NCBI RefSeq assembly: GCF_001632365.1
Contig: NW_024468510.1
Location: 1,182,074-1,246,073 of the forward strand
Source of the DNA: Laetiporus sulphureus 93-53
Taxonomy: Eukaryota > Basidiomycota > Agaricomycetes > Polyporales > Laetiporaceae
Direction: 5' to 3'
Length of the DNA stretch: 64,000 nt
Position numbers and translations under genes: made by a program. Below are positions 33,151-45,499 of the stretch, piece after piece (position 1 is the stretch's first letter; every line of letters starts with the position of its first letter). A model generated the notes under the pieces. It was not told the DNA's origin. It ran no database searches and saw nothing but the letters and a program-made list of their open reading frames with translations.

Positions 33151-34992
33151 ATGCTCCTCACGTCGAACTCTTCCTCGCAACCTGTTCTTGTCAATCGCAC
33201 TAACCTTCAAGCTCAGAAAGGAAGTTCAGGATGCTCAGTGTCCCAGCTCTTGAACCCACCTGCAGACCGCAAGAGGCCCTCGATAGATTTAGATGGTCGC
33301 CAGAAGAAGCGCGTGAAAGTTGCCCTGAAGACGCGTGAAAATGACATCGCCTCCCAAGAATGTGAAAGCGATGATGATATTGTGGACGACTCTGTTGTGA
33401 GGGATAGAGCACGTAAACGGACCGCGTTCGCTTTGAGAGACTCTGCCATGATGGCAGCTGCTGGATTCAGGAGACTTCCTTCCTGTGGGTTCTACCATTA
33501 TCCTGTTACTAGAGCATCGAGATTGACCTTCAATGAAAGTTTCGACGCGTCCAATACTTGAGACCTTTGTCTCCTCTTCTAAGACGGACCTTTATAGGTT
33601 CCATCCTGATGACGCGCGGTCATTCATGACCATACCATACTGCTTGTCTTACACTCACGGTATGTATTCATAGCCATCTTCTACCAATTGTATATCAAAT
33701 CTCAACAATTGCTCCTGTCAGAGGCAAAGCGCGGCGGGAAGTCGTTGCTGGCGGTCGCCACAGATCAAGGTTCAGTACACGTCGTAAACACCAGCAAGCG
33801 ACAAAACTGGAATTGTGGCACGTCGTAACGTCTCTGATTTGAATTCATATTCACACATCAATTCTAGAACCTCAACGCGAGAGTTTCATCTCGCATGCGA
33901 ACGGCATTTTCGATGTCCAATGGTCTCCCTCTGATACGCTTCTGGCCACTGCATCTGGTGACCAAACCGTTGGTATCTCGACGCTAGAGTCGTCGGTGTC
34001 GCCTGAAAATAGGATAGTACGTGTTCTTGAAGGCCACTCCAGCACTGTCAAATGTGTGGCATGGGAACCATCGAGGGACGGGGACATCTTGTGCAGTGGG
34101 AGTCGGGATGGCACCATCCATGTGTGGGATCTGAGGACAGAATGCCGTGCCGGCTCCGATGGGCGATCGGGAGCAGCCATCATGGTGTTGGGAGCGCATG
34201 AACCTGAAGGCCAGCAACCCAAGAGAAGAATAGGCAAGTCAATACATACCCCGCGGAGCGTGACGGGTATTGCATACACAGAGGGTGACCCTTACCGGTT
34301 GATCAGCAGCGGATCTTGCGATGGGTACGTCGTCTTCAGTTATTATAGGTGCGTTTTTATTTGATATGTGAGCATGTAGAATCCTTCGACAATGGGACTT
34401 GCGTCAAGCACGCGGCAAAGAGCTGCAGTACGATGGACCGACGACAACACCTCTGTGCATGTCGTCGTTAGACCCAACAACTCTGCAGGGCACGCGCCGT
34501 CCTCGAGGAATCACCTCCATTGTGCCAGGGCGCGGACCCACCGCCGGACTGCTCTTTGCACTTGGCAGGGACTCCCGCATACACACCTACTCCCTGCCGT
34601 CTCTCGACCCTCTGTCCGGCTACGTGGAAGCGCAGGATCCCTGGACATATACCCACCCGGACATGCAAACGAACTCATTCTATGTACACCTCGCCCTGTC
34701 ACCGTGCGGACGATGGCTCGCAAACGGAAACGCGTGCGACGGACGTGTCTTCTTGTTCGACGTTAGTAACGCTGCGTCGTCAAGACACGCGCGAAGCGGC
34801 GGCGCCCCGCCAGCGGTGCAGCTACGCGGGCATGTTCGAGAAGCGGGCTCGCTGGACTGGGCAGATGGCATGCTGGCGACCTCTTCGGAAGATACCACTG
34901 TTAGAGTGTGGAGGCCGAACATGGAAGTTTCTCGAAGGTGCCATGATGATAATGAGGAGATGGAATGGGAATGGAGTTGGGCGACGAACTAA
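33151..34992 (+). CDS. CDT2: WD40 substrate receptor Cdt2/DTL of the CRL4 ubiquitin ligase
   Basis: Exons 33151-33484, 33540-33659, 33722-33824, 33884-34324 and 34380-34992 encode 536 residues. Cdt2 brings PCNA-bound substrates such as Cdt1 to the Cul4-Ddb1 ligase. After a basic N-terminal region (RKRPS, KKRVKV) comes the propeller: KSLLAVATDQGSVHVVNTS, ANGIFDVQWSPSDTLLATAS, RVLEGHSSTVKCVAWEPS, LCSGSRDGTIHVWDLRTE, LISSGSCDGILRQWDLRQA, NSFYVHLALSPCGRWLANGN, DWADGMLATSSEDTTVRVWR. The blade with an insert before HTPRSVTGIAYT and the NSFYVHLALSP block are typical of DTL. At the third intron the obvious CTAG acceptor (33867) gives an immediate stop; an acceptor 17 nt later (33883) restores frame. 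No C-terminal extension follows the propeller. Confidence 0.85.
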
Positions 34993-35223
34993 GTAGATCG
35001 GACCCGGACTATTAAGCGTATATCTCAACCCTATTTCAACAGATGTATCGTATCCACCAGCCTTAATTCCCGCTCATTATGCCCGAGAGTCGCTGTTTGT
35101 TCAACATGAGATAGATGGCATTAGTAGCTGTACAACGGGTATGAATATGCAATAGATAATGTCCACGCAGAGCCCAGCAATAGCAAGAGACGACTAAGGT
35201 ATGTTGCAAGTTCGGCGTATAGC

Positions 35224-36125
35224 CTATTTCTTTTGAATTGCATTGACCAGCCTAAAGTCCGTATCGTCATGAGCGGCGCTGATGCAGGCCTGCGATGATC
35301 ACAATGATAGGGTAGATTCACGCACCAGTCCAGACCTTCTTCGAGACCCTCGCCTTTCAGCGCGCAACTTCCACGCACGCTCCATTGGCGCTCTTTCTCC
35401 CCTCCTGCGAGTCCCAGCTGTTCGCTAATCTCCTCAGGCTTCAGCGCACCCTCAACGTCCTGCTTGTTGCAGAAGACCAGCAATGGCACGCCAGCAAGCT
35501 CTTCCTCAGATAGCATAGTGAGCAGTTCCGACCGTGATATGGACAGTCGCGCAGTGTCAGAGGAATCGATGACATAAATGATCGCAGCAGTATTGGGGAA
35601 GTAACACCGCCAGTATGGTCTGCGTATATGAGCGTGGATGCAGGAAGCATACAGGTAATACATACCGGATACTTGACTGGCCCCCGAGATCCCACACTTG
35701 GAACTTGATATTCTTATACTGTCCAGCTAGTCAGCAAAATAGACTCATCGACAATTCTGTTCAACCAACTTCTACTGTCTCCACGTTGAAGCCGATGGCT
35801 ATGTGACATGGCTTGTCAGCCGACGCACCACCGAGAGCGGGCTGACCTACTAGGGATGGTGGACACTACTTCTCCGATCTAGCACCGCAGCTGAATATTG
35901 GTAGATCATTGACACACGATTTGACAAGCATTCACCTGTAGTCTGTAAAGGATGGTTGTCTGTCAGAACATGGATCGGTCAATGTCCGTTCTGCCGCTAC
36001 AGCATTTCGACGCGCACCTTGCCCGCGGAGTCAAGGCCAAGCATCAGTATCCGGACATCCTTCTCTTTACTCCAGTGCACGAGCGAGGAGAGTGAAGTGA
36101 ATAGCGACGATAATGAGAGACCCAT
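35224..36125 (-). CDS. ARL1: ARF-like small GTPase Arl1
   Basis: Seven exons (36018-36125, 35936-35959, 35851-35878, 35770-35798, 35666-35718, 35326-35619, 35224-35251) give 187 residues; three exons are under 30 nt. Arl1 recruits GRIP-domain golgins to the trans-Golgi. The chain starts MGLSLSSLF, with Gly2 for myristoylation. G boxes are complete: GLDSAGKTTI, the Thr in STIPTIGFNVETVEYKN, WDLGGQSSIRPYWRCYF, CNKQD and SCALKGEG. The ending EGLDWLVNAIQKK fits the family length. ARL1 rather than ARF is favoured by SIRPYWRCYF and SELLTMLSEEEL. The exon 4 donor at 35769 gives the canonical ETVEYKN junction. Confidence 0.93.
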
Positions 36126-36305
36126 GGTGGACGTGGAGGGTGCAGGTTGGCAAGAGAGCCGTTCCCGCAAACGTGCAGCTGCAATAAGCAGGCCGATCAC
36201 CACCTGGCTTACGTACGAGAACCGCCCATAAATAACCTCGCTGTTACCGCTCGCCTGGCTCGGCTACGATTTCTCCTGCAAACTCACCCTAGCATCCTTT
36301 CCATC
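36126..36305. promoter_or_regulatory. Probable bidirectional promoter, ARL1 / WKF-domain gene
   Basis: These 180 bp separate divergent start codons. CTCACCCTAGCATCCTTTCC just before the plus-strand ATG looks like a typical short leader. No further element is called. Confidence 0.45.
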
Positions 36306-37653
36306 ATGTCTGTCGATGCTATGGCCGTAAATGACGGCTCTCACACGAAAGACATGCGAAAATCCCTAAAGTCTAAGGAGAAACACGACTCTGGAGCGGG
36401 TGAACGCAACAAGTCGTCCAGGAAGAAAGCAAAGCTCGCAGAGGCCGGTTCAGAAGCAACGGACAGAAATCTTGCGCAGGCGGCGGAGCACATCAAGGAC
36501 AAGAAGCGGAAGAAGAAAGATGTTAAAAGCGCAGCTGAGGTCGCTGCGCAATTTGTGGCTGAGGATTCTGTAAAGATAGATGGAAAGCCGAGGAAGAACA
36601 AGAGAAGCGATCGAAATCAAGCAGAACAATCCGTCGCAGAGGAAGGTGCTGCGCGTGATGCTGTAACGTTAATAGACAAGAAGCGGAAGAAAAAGAGCAG
36701 AAAGCAGCAGGACAGTGTCGATGATGTGCCTCAGCTACTAACGGATGACGATAAGAACGTTGGAGATGCGGATGGGCAGGTAACTGCGCAGGACAGATCA
36801 GAGGACGCGGTAGACGCGAAGAAGACGCGTAAAGAGAAACGCAAACACAAGAAGGACGCGTCGGAGGGAGCCCAGGAGACGGTGGAAGCCGAAGGAAAGC
36901 CTATGGCTAAGGAGAAACGCAAGCACAAGAAGGACGCGTCGGAGGGAGCCCAGCAGACACAGCAGGCCGAGGAAGAGCCTGTGGCTCAAGAGAAGCACCA
37001 GAGGAGGAAACGGAAGAGAGACACGGACGTACAGGAAGATGGTAGCACCACGAAGGAGCACAAGAAAAAGAAACGAAAACAGGACCCGAACAATGATGAG
37101 TCCCTGAGCGAACAGGCCCGCAAGGGTATGCTCTTCTATACCTTTTGAAATGTATCCTCGCTCACTGCTGATCCTATATTATAGCACTGCACTACGCGTT
37201 CACGCAATTCGACGATCCTGTGAGCTGGAAGTTCAATAAGGCGCGCCAGAATTGGCTCATCCGGAATGTATGGTCTGCACGCGCGGTGAGTGCACGGTGT
37301 TCTTCCGGTCCGTCGCGTCGTGCTAACGGGGATCCTGTTGCTATAGATAACAGACGAATACATGACGTTGTTGCAGCGATACCTAGCTAATATGAAAGGA
37401 GGAGCACGAGATGTGAGTGCTCGACAGGTTGCGGGTAGTCACAGCATGCTGATACTTCGTCCAGGCACTCATAAAGAGTTGTCGAGACATGCTGGAAGAT
37501 CAGCCGACCTCGGATGTTGCTGTAGGTTCTACAGAGCAAGCTGCTGCGAAACCTTCTGACGTGGAGCCGTCAAATCCTACTGGAGACATTGAGATAAAAC
37601 GATCCCGCGCATCGGCCCTGCTCGCAGTTCTTGTTCATGAACAATCCTCATAG
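36306..37653 (+). CDS. WKF-domain protein (C7orf50-like), Lys-rich
   Basis: Exons 36306-37125, 37185-37285, 37347-37412 and 37465-37653 encode 391 residues. The first 270 residues are dominated by KKRKKK-type clusters separated by acidic Ala/Glu stretches and should be disordered and nuclear or nucleolar. The folded C-terminal part has YAFTQFDDPVSWKFNKARQN, WLIRNVWSARAITDEYMTLL and QRYLANMKGGARDALI, which match the WKF domain of human C7orf50, a nucleolar protein of unknown exact role. A 78-bp (26-residue) unit starting KEKRKHKKDASEGAQ is tandemly duplicated at about 36832-36990. Function beyond a likely ribosome-biogenesis link is inference. Confidence 0.78.
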
Positions 37654-37860
37654 CATATCCCCGATTTTTACGCTTACACATCGCACATGTACACCAGCAA
37701 TGCCGTCGCCATGACCCATGAACGACGACAGAATTTCTTATTTCAAGTCAACACCAACGCAGTACATGCAAAGTACAAGACAATTTCAACTGCACGTAGG
37801 CGCCGACAAAAATTCCACAGCTAGTCCAGATCAAGTGACAAAAGAGTGTTTACGAGCGGT

Positions 37861-40029
37861 TCAGGCAGCGACCGCCACCGGGGTAGGCACATGCAGAGCA
37901 TCAGCCTGCAGGGCCAACTCAGCGACGTCGACCTGCACCTTCATCGCAGTCGATTTCTCAACCATAGGACCCAGGAGGTTGTTGAACTTGTCACGAGTGA
38001 CCTTGACGGCGCGAGCATCCACAATTCTCTGTTGGCCTGTGTGCAAGACCTTCGGCGCAGTGCCATCGACCAGACCAAGGTGCTCGTCCGTCCAAATCGG
38101 CTGCACCGGTTTCGCGTCGGGCATGCCTACATTTGCACGGCCGCCCTCAGCCTTCCACTGCGACGTGCGCTTGATGCCGAGCTCCGTGAAAGTCTGGTCC
38201 ACCGCACGCGCGAGGCGAGCAATCTGTTCGATGTTGTGTCCGGGCGTGACCGTGAATCGCAGGCGTTCCTCACCACGCGCAACCGTCGGATAATTGATCG
38301 CCTGGACGTACACGTTGTGCTTCGCAAGGAGCGTGTCGGACGCGAGCCTTGCGAGGGCGGGATCGCCGATGAGGATAGGGATGATGTGCGAGGGACCGGG
38401 GACAACAGGGATATCGAGCGCTTCCATGCGGGACTTGACCTCACGAACGTTGAGTTGCATGAGCTGGCGGTCGCCGAGGTACTCCCGCTGGTACGAGATG
38501 CTGGCGCGCGCGCCTGCCATGTTCGTCGGAGGGAGGGAGGTCGTGAAGATGAAACCAGCAGCGTAGGATCTGATCATGTCAACAAATTCCGTGGAACCTG
38601 CGATGTAACCGCCAATAGCGCCGTATGCCTTGCCAAGAGTACCTGTAGACGAGCCATTCAATATATGTTGACACGCATTGTGCGTATGCACTGACCAGTG
38701 ATGATGTCAATACGGTCCATGATCGAGCCGCTGACGGGTTCGCGCCTGTTACCAGCGCGTTTCTGTGCCTCCCAATCGAGATGCTCCGCAACACCAGCAC
38801 CGTGCGGACCGTAAAGACCGACGGCATGAACCTCATCGAGGAAAGTCAAGGCACCGTACTGCTTCGCGAGGTCACAGATCTCAGCGATAGGCCCGATACT
38901 GCCGCACATGGAGTAAACACTTTCGAAGGCGACGATTTTGGGCGTCTCTTTCGGGTACTGCGCCAGCTTGCTCTCAAGGTCCTGGAGGTCGTTGTGCTTG
39001 AAGATGACGCGTTTGGCGCCCGAGTGTCGCATTCCCTGAATCATGGAGGCATGGTTCATCACGTCGGAAAAGTACACACAACCAGGGAGCTTGCTCCCGA
39101 GGGTGGTGAGCGTAGCATCATTGGCGACATAGCACGACGAAAAGACCAGCGCCGCGTCCTTTCGGTGCAGCGCCGCGAGTTCCTCTTCGAGTGTGAGATG
39201 CATCCCGGTGTTCCCCGCGATGTTCCGGGTGCCACCGGCCCCGTGCCCGTAAGTATCCAAGGTACGGCTAAAAACGTCATACGCGTCAATCATCGGGTTA
39301 AGACTAGCGAAAAATGAATGAAGGCGTGACTTACTGCATGGTCTCGAGAACGATCGGGTTGTTTCCCATCCCGAGATAGTCGTTTGCGCACCACACCTCG
39401 ACTTCATCCTTGGGATTACCGGTGTGTGCGATGGGAAACTTGTGTGCGAGACGATTGATATTGGTGAAGTAGCGGTACGAAGCATCCTGATGCTTTTTCT
39501 CCAACTCGATCATGTAGAACTTCTCGTAGTCGAAGCCGCCGGTCGAAGCGGCCTCCGTTTCCTTGTCCTTGCTCTGCGGGGGCTGAGCCTGCTTGTCTGC
39601 CTGTGCTTGGGCCGCGTGGAACGGGCAGCCCGACGCAGCAGCAGCCTTGGACGTAGAGCGAGCGGCGGCCTTGTCCTTGGCGACCTTAGCGAGGTCTTCA
39701 GCCATGCGGGCGGCGGCGAGGGCCTTGGACGCATGGGGACATTTCTCGATATTGGTTCCGGTGGGGACGGGGTACACGCCCTTCTCCTCGTGGATCTGCT
39801 TGAATTCAGCGCTGCCCGCGAAGCTCGCGTAGCCAGCGACCATCTGGCTGGAACGGAGCTGGAGGGCAGGGCCCATCACGGGGCACTGGGTCGCGCGCTC
39901 TGTGAGACGCGAGAGCGACGGGTAGCGCGAGGAGGACGAGGTGCATAGGGTGCGGAGGGTGGAGGTTTTGCTGCGGCCGAGGAAGGGGCAGGAGGACTTG
40001 AACTTTGCGAGAGAGGAGAGCCTATCCAT
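37861..40029 (-). CDS. HEM1: 5-aminolevulinate synthase (Hem1)
   Basis: Three exons (39335-40029, 38696-39267, 37861-38642) give 682 residues. The enzyme joins glycine and succinyl-CoA, the first step of haem synthesis, in the mitochondrial matrix with pyridoxal phosphate. The long N-terminal part has Cys-Pro motifs like heme-regulatory motifs ([24 protein letters not shown]). The core shows [58 protein letters not shown], the PLP-lysine segment [17 protein letters not shown], then FTTSLPP. The first intron is 67 nt; an earlier acceptor would leave only 31 nt and gives a poorer protein. It is on the same strand as ARG8, 194 bp downstream of its stop. Confidence 0.95.
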
Positions 40030-40223
40030 GTTGGCGGGGGAAGGTGAAGCGCGACGATCGTGCGCTGGCTTCCTCTTATGGGCGGAAACTGGGCAACCAA
40101 TCACACGCCGACCATTTGCAGACGCCCGTCGAACGACCCGTGAGCCCACCATCAGATGCTCGCAATGATGAATTCCTTGTTCGGCCGCAAAAATGCACAC
40201 GTTTATGGATATTCCGGGTAAAA

Positions 40224-42100
40224 TTAGTGACTCTGCAGTACATGCAGACAGCTCTCCATCACATCCACTGCGAGATCCACCTCTGTCTGCGTGATGTTCA
40301 GGCTCGGCACCAGTCGCACCGCATCTTTCCCCGCCGTCAACAGCAGCATGCCTCGCTCCCGCGCCATCGCGACCAGCTTTCCCGGATGGCTCTCGTCCTT
40401 GAAGCCCAGCCCCAGGATCAGACCCCTCCCGCGCACTCCCGGCTGCAACACGCTCGGGAACCATTCCGGCAGGCGGTGCAACCGTCCCTGCAAGTACGCG
40501 CTCATCTCCGCGACGTTCGCAACGAACAGACGCTCCGACAGACGCGACAGGACGTAGTGACCCAGTGCACATGCAAGAGGTGACCCTCCGAATGTAGTCC
40601 CATGGGAACCTGTCATGTCAAATTCGAGATGATGAGACCTGTGCTGACACGATACCGACACTCCGCTCCGAACGTACCAGTTGTCATAGTCTCTGCGACG
40701 CTGTCGCGCATGAGGACTGCACCAATAGGAAATCCGTTAGCTAAAGGCTTCGCCATCGTCACGATGTCAGGATGCGCGTCAACCGGCATCCTTGAGTGGG
40801 CCCACAATGAACCTGTCCTGTACAGTCCGCACTAGAGAGTCATACCACCGCAGTCAGCGGAGCATTCTTGCGATAGTCGATAGTCACGTCGCACACTTCC
40901 TTGCTTCTCCGCTGTGTGCAACGACGCGATTTGCTCACCTGGATCTCGTCATAGATGAGCACGGCACCCACTTGATTACACTTTTTTCTCAGAGCTTGCA
41001 GCCACGTTATGTCCGCTGCATGAATCCCACCCTCGCCTTGTATTGGCTCCACGATCACCGCGCATGTTTTCTGAGTGACAAGCCCATCCAGGCCCTCCAA
41101 TTCGTTCAGCTTGCCGACTCGCACCCCGGGAAGCAGGGGCGCAAACGGCTTTTGGTATTTTGCATTCGTAGTCACGCTCAGCGCACCCATCGACCGCCCG
41201 TGGAATCCGCGTTCAAAGCACACGATCTCATACTTGTCGCATGCGGCGTCGTCCCACGGCCTGCCAGTAACCCCAGCCCAGCGCTCCTTGCCCAACTTGC
41301 GCGCGACCTTGAGTGCGCCCTCGTTTGCCTCCGTGCCCGAGTTGGAGAAGAACACCTTCGCACCGCTCGTCGTGCCTTCGACCGGGTGTTGCGAGCCTCT
41401 CTCCCAGCCGAGCCCGCCCTCCCGCTGGGTGAGCGTCACAAGCAGCTCAGCAAGCCTCCCTCCCCATTGGTTGTGGTAAACATTGCTGCTGTGCATCAGC
41501 GTAGACGCCTCGGATGCCATGACCTGTGCACGGCAGTTCGTAACAAATGATCAGCACAAATATGACACGAGCCAGCCCATACCGCGCTCCAGATGCGGAA
41601 AGATATCAAACATTCCCGACCCCATGGCATACATGACTCCATACTAACGAGCACCACTCACATTCGCGACACCCAGATCGGCATGGCCAAGCGCGTTCAC
41701 GGCGATTCCCGCGCTGAAGTCGAGGTACCGCCGGTCCTCCGTATCCCACACATACGCGCCCTTGCCGTGGTCGAGCACAAACGGCGGGCGGGCATAGACC
41801 GGGAGAATGTACGCCTCGGAGCGGCTCAGTATGGCCTTGACGCTCCGCGGGACGCTCGCAGGGTCTTCTGGATGCGTCACAGCAGTGTATCGCGTGCAGG
41901 GCGCGCTAGGGATTTTGTTCGTTGAGCGAGGCGCAGACTATGTCATTTGGTGCGATCACAATGCATTGTGTCTGTCAGGCTTTAGGCACAGATATGTGCA
42001 GCGCGTGGCGTACCTCTGAGAGCGACGACGCGAACCGGACGGTTATCTGCTTGCTCCGGCGGGCGAGCGGATGTCTTGCGCGCAGCACGATACTACGCAT
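40224..42100 (-). CDS. ARG8: Acetylornithine aminotransferase (Arg8)
   Basis: Exons 42027-42100, 41662-41905, 40939-41523, 40678-40831 and 40224-40609 encode about 480 residues. Arg8 is the mitochondrial PLP enzyme that makes acetylornithine in arginine synthesis. The first exon is a good import signal (MRSIVLRARHPLARRSKQIT). Family blocks: VWDTEDRRYLDFSAGIAVNA, FFSNSGTEANEGALKVARKL, FERGFHGRSMGALSVT, VEPIQGEGGIH, LIYDEIQCGLYRTG, the PLP-lysine MAKPLANGFPIGAV, and SHGTTFGGSPLACALGHYVL. The first junction is uncertain: the best donor (GTACGC at 42013) breaks phase with the only acceptor, so I used a weaker donor at 42026. The first 30 residues may therefore be partly wrong. Confidence 0.9.
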
Positions 42101-42838
42101 TATGTGAAGCTGTACTTAAGCAAACAGCAGCCCACGCAATAGCAGGTCCTAGGTATGGTTAAGAGAGAGAAAGAATTCAGAGCTGGAGTCAAGCCGCCAT
42201 CCAGGAGTCACCAATGCATCCTCGGCGTTTGCGATCGAACGCGATCGGTAGGGTTTTCCACACGTGATGGAGAGGTATACATGCTTCATCTGAATATGAA
42301 ATAAAACCCACCTGAAGGTGCATCTACCTATGTAGCCTAACGGCGGCAGTGAAAGTTCGAGTTAAGCGTATCACCGGACTGACTGTCACTTTCCACCCCA
42401 GTACACTGGTAGTGTAGGTTCGATTACAGCAAAGTGCATTAATTGTTTAAACTTATTCATTTTGTTCCAGCAAGGTCTCTCTTAGGGTCAATGGCACAAA
42501 CAGGTTTTCACAGTTGGCTTTCGAGATGGCTTTCATTAGCCTGCCTTTCACGATGCTCAAGGCTATTGCAAAATCTGCTGAAATTGCCACACTGAGTTTG
42601 GAACAACCTTTTTAAAAGCTGCTTTTGACTTGACAGAGTTCCAATATATAAAAAGTTCAAGTCAAGTATCCATGATTAGCCTCATCGTTCTGCATTGTGC
42701 AACAGACATTTCTGCACGACAGAGTGGAGACAGAAAATACATTCACCAAAGCTAGTAGTAGACAGTGGAAAGACCGGCACACGGTGTGAGAAGAATGAGC
42801 ACAGCAATAAATGGACTGGCGATCTTCGAAGATCAGGC
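42101..42838. other. Intergenic, A/T-rich in part
   Basis: These 738 bp hold the ARG8 promoter and the CWC21 3' region. Near 42625-42665 a 9-bp inverted repeat (TTGACTTGA ... TCAAGTCAA) flanks an A/T-rich loop with TATATAAAAA. No gene is seen. Confidence 0.5.
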
Positions 42839-44271
42839 TTAGTCTCTGCTCCTGCTCCTGCTCCTGCTGCGGCTTGACGAGTCGCTGACAGACATCGACG
42901 AGCCAGTCGATGCAGAACGCGCAAGCTCCTGCCTTGGACCCCGTTCTCCACGCGGAGGAGGCGATGGAGAGCGCATCCCACCTCGCTCAACCCGGTCTTC
43001 CCGGATGGGCGAACGCGATGCCGGCGTAGACGGCGAACGGCGGCGCTCGCGAAGCACGCGAGGCAGCGGAGACCTCGGGCGCTCTCGCTCGCGAGGCATG
43101 TCAGGGCTGCGTGGCGGTTTGGGTGGCGGTGACCCAGATATTCCACGCGCACGGCGCGATGGAGGCTCTACCGAGCCCGAACGACGACGGCGCGGCGGTG
43201 AGGGCGAGCGAGACTCGAAACGGCGGCGGACGCGCGCAGGCGGAGGAGACAGCGAGCGGGACGCGGGGCGACGGGCACGCACGTGGGGAGGCGAAGGAGA
43301 ACGGGAGGGCAACCGACGGCTGCGCGGTGCCGGAGAAGGAGAACGGGAGGACAAACGGCGGCTGCGCGGTGCAGGAGAAGGCGAGCGGGAGACGGGGCGG
43401 CGTCGATAGTCATCGCGCTCTCTATCTCGGGTTGGTAGGTCGCGGTGAGGTGGTGGACTCCTGCTTCGTCTGTCGCGAAACTCGCGCTCTCGATCCCTGT
43501 CCCGAGATAATGGGGGAGGCGGCATCCTCTCTCTGCGTTTCATCTCCTCTTCACGCTCCTTCCTCCTCCTATCTTCCTCTCTCCTCCGCAGACGGTCCCG
43601 CTCCTTCCTCTCTGCCTCCCATTTTTCCTTCTGTGCACGCATCTTCCCCCGCTCCTCTTCCCTCCGCCGCTCTCGTTCCTCCCTTTCCGCCATCCTACTC
43701 AACTTCATCTCCTCTTGCTTCTCCCTGTCGAACGCCTCACCCTCAGTGTAGTCGCTCCTTGTACCCAGCGCTCGAGCCATCCGGCTGAGTTCTTCCTTTT
43801 TGGCGGCAGCAATGCCATGGGTGTCTGATGGTTTCAGGCTCTTCGCATTCGAGGCTATCGTGTTCATAGTTGCTAGCAGTTTCTGGCGCAGTTCATCCAC
43901 CTGCTTTTCAATTTCATCCTCCTCCGTGCTGCGAAGTTGATGAGTAAAGGATCCACCAGCTGCGAGCCAGCAATGCAGAGACGTACTCTTGCTCCTCCAG
44001 TTCCAACTGCAACTCCAAACATTTCACCTCAACCTTACGCTTTCTTTCGTGTTCAAGAATTTCTGCATCAGGTTCCCTATGTTTCGGCGGCGCCATGTCC
44101 CATACATTGGCTCTGTCTGCCGCCGACTGGTACACTCGAAGCGCGGACAGATTGCGGACGACATAACCATTGGTACCACTGGGAGAGGATCAGTCATCGC
44201 TGTTCTCGGAACTTTCTTTGCCGGTGTACGCACCTTCCTCGAGGGGTTGTGAGACCGATACCGTTATACAT
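42839..44271 (-). CDS. CWC21: Pre-mRNA splicing factor Cwc21 (SRRM2 homologue)
   Basis: Exons 44234-44271, 43987-44178 and 42839-43928 encode 439 residues. Cwc21 sits near Prp8 in the catalytic spliceosome. The start is diagnostic: [20 protein letters not shown] followed by [10 protein letters not shown], then the cwf21 segment [20 protein letters not shown] and [16 protein letters not shown] long charged coiled-coil-like stretch ([20 protein letters not shown]) leads to an RS-rich tail with many SRSPSP units, so it is closer to the animal SRRM2 layout than to the short yeast protein. The RS tail ends in [13 protein letters not shown]2 snRNA gene lies 13 kb away, with no sign that the two are linked. 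Confidence 0.92.
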
Positions 44272-45499
44272 TTTGCACTCGTTCTGTGAGTAGCGTTATG
44301 TGAGACCTGAAAGTGGTCGACCGGTGTAGTGGTCGAAGCTGACGAACGCGTCTCGCGCGGAGCAACCTAATATCGCAGGCACGTGGTAGCCACGATGCGG
44401 CCGCCACCGACGGAGGCGCCGAAGATTGTGGCCATAGCTCGCGCCTCAAACTGTGTCCTATACTTCTGCTCAGAACAGTAAACTGTATTCGTACGGTAAA
44501 TTCTATCGTAAAAGAATTCTATCGTAAAAGCAGCAATAAGAATAACCCGTTTCTCTACAATTACTCCTCCTTTTCTAGATCGTCGTAGTCCAGAACTTCA
44601 CAGTCTAGTATGAGGGGCGCCAGCGGACAAAATTATGTGAGCTTAAGATTTGGACTATTTTGATTAGAATCGGCTCGTTTGTGCTTTCGCGTTGTGGCGT
44701 ACGCTTTGGCACCTGATGTAAGCGGCTTGCGCTTACAGTTAAGACTTGTGTTTATGACGCGCGTTTGTGCTCAGGCTGCGCCACCAAATATATTCCTTCA
44801 TTTCCTCTCACCTCCGTGCCTACAAGTGCCCAGGTGTTCACTGCGCAGAGCCCACCTCCTCGATTCCTCTCTCAGTACTTCCCCTCTACCAGCCCAAAAT
44901 GACATGATAGACCAGGCAGCAGAATGACAGTGGCGGTGGAACATGCACATCAAGGACACTGTGCGTGGTTGAGATCTGGATGTTCTGTAAAATAGAATGG
45001 TCTGATGGGATTCTGCTGGCCGCTAGTGTAGTTACACATCCTCCTGAACAATACAGGCATGTTCGCAGTGTCTGCCTCTCCTGCAGCATCCGTGAATGGC
45101 CCGGATCCAATGTCGGTCTCTCTCATAGTGCTGGGTGGTGATGCCTCAAAGATGCAGCATCGAGAAACCCCAGGTCATGCACTGTACATGGCTCAGAAAC
45201 ATGAGACAGGGCCGCTTTTGCTCTGCCAGTTGAGCGGCATCACCCGTTTGCGTGTGAAGGGTGCTCTAGCAGGATACATGGCCGACGGAATGGCTCTGAA
45301 TGGAGATAGTGGTGCAAGCGCGCCTGCGTGACTCATGTGACAGATCGGAACATGCCGAAATGCGTCGTGTCAATCAAAGCATAAGCATAATCAACGACCA
45401 TAGGCGAATAATCCTTTTTGAGGTGCATATATACACAGAAACGTGCCGAAATCAATGCGCTATCCGATTTTAACACCTAACTAGGTGAGCATAAACTCG
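44272..45499. other. Long intergenic region
   Basis: About 1.2 kb without a defensible gene lie between the CWC21 promoter and the FMN1 stop. A 16-bp direct repeat (AATTCTATCGTAAAAG, two adjacent copies at 44499-44530) is the only clear structure. A 90-codon frame at 45059-45331 has no recognisable motif or splice partner. Confidence 0.5.

Noticed and set aside
42410..42430. GGTTCGATTACAG, resembling a tRNA B box
   Set aside because: No matching A box, acceptor stem or anticodon arm can be drawn around it.
45059..45331. 90-codon frame between CWC21 and FMN1
   Set aside because: No known motif, no consistent splice partner and no promoter-like sequence.
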